The notes under the pieces were generated by a model. It was not told the DNA's origin and ran no database searches. It saw nothing but the letters and a program-made list of their open reading frames with translations. Positions 19,738-20,692 of a DNA stretch of 20,692 bases are shown one piece after another. The stretch spans positions 1-20,692 of the forward strand of contig DZAU01000012.1 in the NCBI GenBank assembly GCA_022729635.1. The letters run 5' to 3'. Made by a program: the position numbers and the translations under genes. The DNA is from Flavobacterium psychrophilum. GTDB lineage: Bacteria > Bacteroidota > Bacteroidia > Flavobacteriales > Flavobacteriaceae. Positions within the stretch are counted from its first letter, which is position 1; every line of letters starts with the position of its first letter.

Positions 19738-19785
19738 ATGTCTTCCGATTGGCAGAAAATTGAAATTAATCAAAATTCAGAATGA
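19738..19785 (+). CDS. Possible 15-residue leader peptide overlapping the ABC gene start
   Basis: ATG at 19738, preceded by GAAAGG at a Shine-Dalgarno-like distance, opens a 15-codon frame (MSSDWQKIEINQNSE) that ends in TGA at 19783-19785. Its stop overlaps the next gene's start as ATGA, the classical coupling arrangement. Such a short frame can arise by chance, so this is tentative. Confidence 0.3.
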   Translation: MSSDWQKIEINQNSE

Positions 19786-20692
19786 GTAATATACTTGAAG
19801 TAAAAAACGTTCTCAAGAAATACGGCGATTATGTTGCCCTCAACGAAGTCTCGCTTACCGTTCCTAAAGGAAGCATTTATGGGCTTTTGGGTCCAAATGG
19901 TGCCGGAAAAACCTCACTTATCCGCATTATCAATCAAATTACAATGCCGGATAGTGGCGAAATTATACTTGACGGTGAAAAACTAAGTCCAAAACACGTT
20001 CAATATATAGGTTATTTACCCGAAGAAAGAGGTTTGTATAAAACTATGAAAGTAGGAGAACAATGTTTGTATTTGGCCCAAATGAAAGGACTTTCAAAAG
20101 CCGAAGCCAAAAAACAACTTGAATATTGGTTCGAAAGACTGGGAATTCAAGGTTGGTGGAACAGAAAAATCCAGGAGCTTTCAAAAGGAATGGCGCAAAA
20201 AGTCCAGTTTGTGGTTTGCGTTTTGCACAAACCAAAATTATTGATTTTTGACGAGCCTTTTTCGGGTTTCGATCCCGTAAATGCAAATGTCATCAAAGAC
20301 GAAATCCTAGAATTGCAAAAACAAGGAGCCACCATAATTTTCTCAACTCATCGGATGGAAAGCGTAGAAGAATTGTGCGACCATATTGCATTAATCCATA
20401 AATCGAACAAACTTTTAGAAGGAAGATTAGACGATATTAAGCGTAAATTCAGAACCAATAGTTTTGAAGTAGGTATTTTATCTGATAATGTTGAAGGTTT
20501 AATGTATGACATTACCCAAAAATTTAAAGTGGGTCAAACGAATTTCAAATCACTCAACAACGAAATAAAACTCGAAATTCAACTGGGAAATGCCACGCCA
20601 AATGAATTACTGAACACTCTTACCCAAAGAGGACAAGTAACCCATTTTGTCGAAAAAATCCCAAGTGTAACCGATATTTTCATTCAGGCAGT
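19782..20692 (+). CDS. ABC transporter ATP-binding protein, NatA-like (cut by window end)
   Basis: 303 residues are visible and the frame is still open at the last base, so only a short C-terminus is probably missing. The nucleotide-binding domain has Walker A GPNGAGKT (37-44), a Q-loop region NQIT, signature LSKGMAQK (133-140) in place of the usual LSGGQ, Walker B LLIFDEP (153-159) and H-loop His190. The LSKGM variant and the C-terminal extension (about 215-303, DUF4162-like) are typical of the NatA group, which powers export systems such as Na+ extrusion. The partner permease would be expected just beyond the window. It starts 165 bp after dnaJ, behind a strong terminator, so it is a separate unit. 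Substrate cannot be read from the sequence. Confidence 0.92.
   Translation, partial: MSNILEVKNVLKKYGDYVALNEVSLTVPKGSIYGLLGPNGAGKTSLIRIINQITMPDSGEIILDGEKLSPKHVQYIGYLPEERGLYKTMKVGEQCLYLAQMKGLSKAEAKKQLEYWFERLGIQGWWNRKIQELSKGMAQKVQFVVCVLHKPKLLIFDEPFSGFDPVNANVIKDEILELQKQGATIIFSTHRMESVEELCDHIALIHKSNKLLEGRLDDIKRKFRTNSFEVGILSDNVEGLMYDITQKFKVGQTNFKSLNNEIKLEIQLGNATPNELLNTLTQRGQVTHFVEKIPSVTDIFIQA

Overview
The window looks like chromosomal DNA of a Flavobacterium-like member of the Bacteroidota. The grounds are AT-rich sequence, TANNTTTG-type -7 promoter elements, few Shine-Dalgarno sites, a tRNA without encoded CCA, and characteristic protein versions: MutA/MutB split methylmalonyl-CoA mutase, a PadR/PspC/DUF2807 operon and a short DnaJ zinc region. 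No phage, plasmid, CRISPR or intact insertion sequence is visible. The unusual material is mostly non-coding: dispersed structured repeats, one miniature inverted-repeat element, and a partial duplication of a tRNA with its terminator.

Layout. 1-92: possible 3' end of an unknown gene. 194-3247 (minus): a 2,4-dienoyl-CoA-reductase-like SDR, a PLP aminotransferase and a DUF4440/SnoaL-like lipoprotein. A 184-bp MITE-like palindromic element (2506-2689) separates the last two. 3390-9198 (minus): udk, a FtsB/DivIC-like division protein, mutA, a small envelope protein, an antitoxin-like protein, a two-helix membrane protein and mutB. 9281-9551 (minus): tRNA-Pro(TGG) with promoter and terminator, followed by a diverged second copy of its 3' end and terminator. 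9788-10282 (minus): a very lysine-rich protein, divergent from trxB (10722-11669, plus). 11731-16630 (minus): DUF4870, an ICMT-like methyltransferase, PadR, a PspC-domain membrane protein and two DUF2807 proteins. 16863-17318 (plus): a DUF4442 hotdog protein. 17817-19616 (plus): grpE-dnaJ. 19782-end (plus): an ABC transporter ATPase that runs off the window.

How they work together. MutA and MutB form the B12-dependent mutase interconverting methylmalonyl-CoA and succinyl-CoA, and the SDR may serve unsaturated acyl-CoA metabolism. GrpE and DnaJ are DnaK co-chaperones behind a promoter that matches both the housekeeping Bacteroidota consensus and a sigma-54 -24/-12 element. The PadR operon looks like a self-regulated envelope-response unit with a candidate palindromic operator upstream of its first gene.

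Most notable points: (1) two members of a dispersed structured element (8471-8558 and 17351-17447, opposite orientations), one carrying another repeat in its loop; (2) the MITE-like element; (3) repeat-derived sequence in frame in the N-termini of both mutase subunits; (4) the tRNA-Pro 3' duplication with covarying hairpins; (5) DnaJ retaining only zinc motifs 2 and 3; (6) the double-consensus grpE promoter; (7) an antitoxin-like gene paired with a tiny membrane protein inside the mutase operon. All family assignments come from reading motifs; no database search was run.
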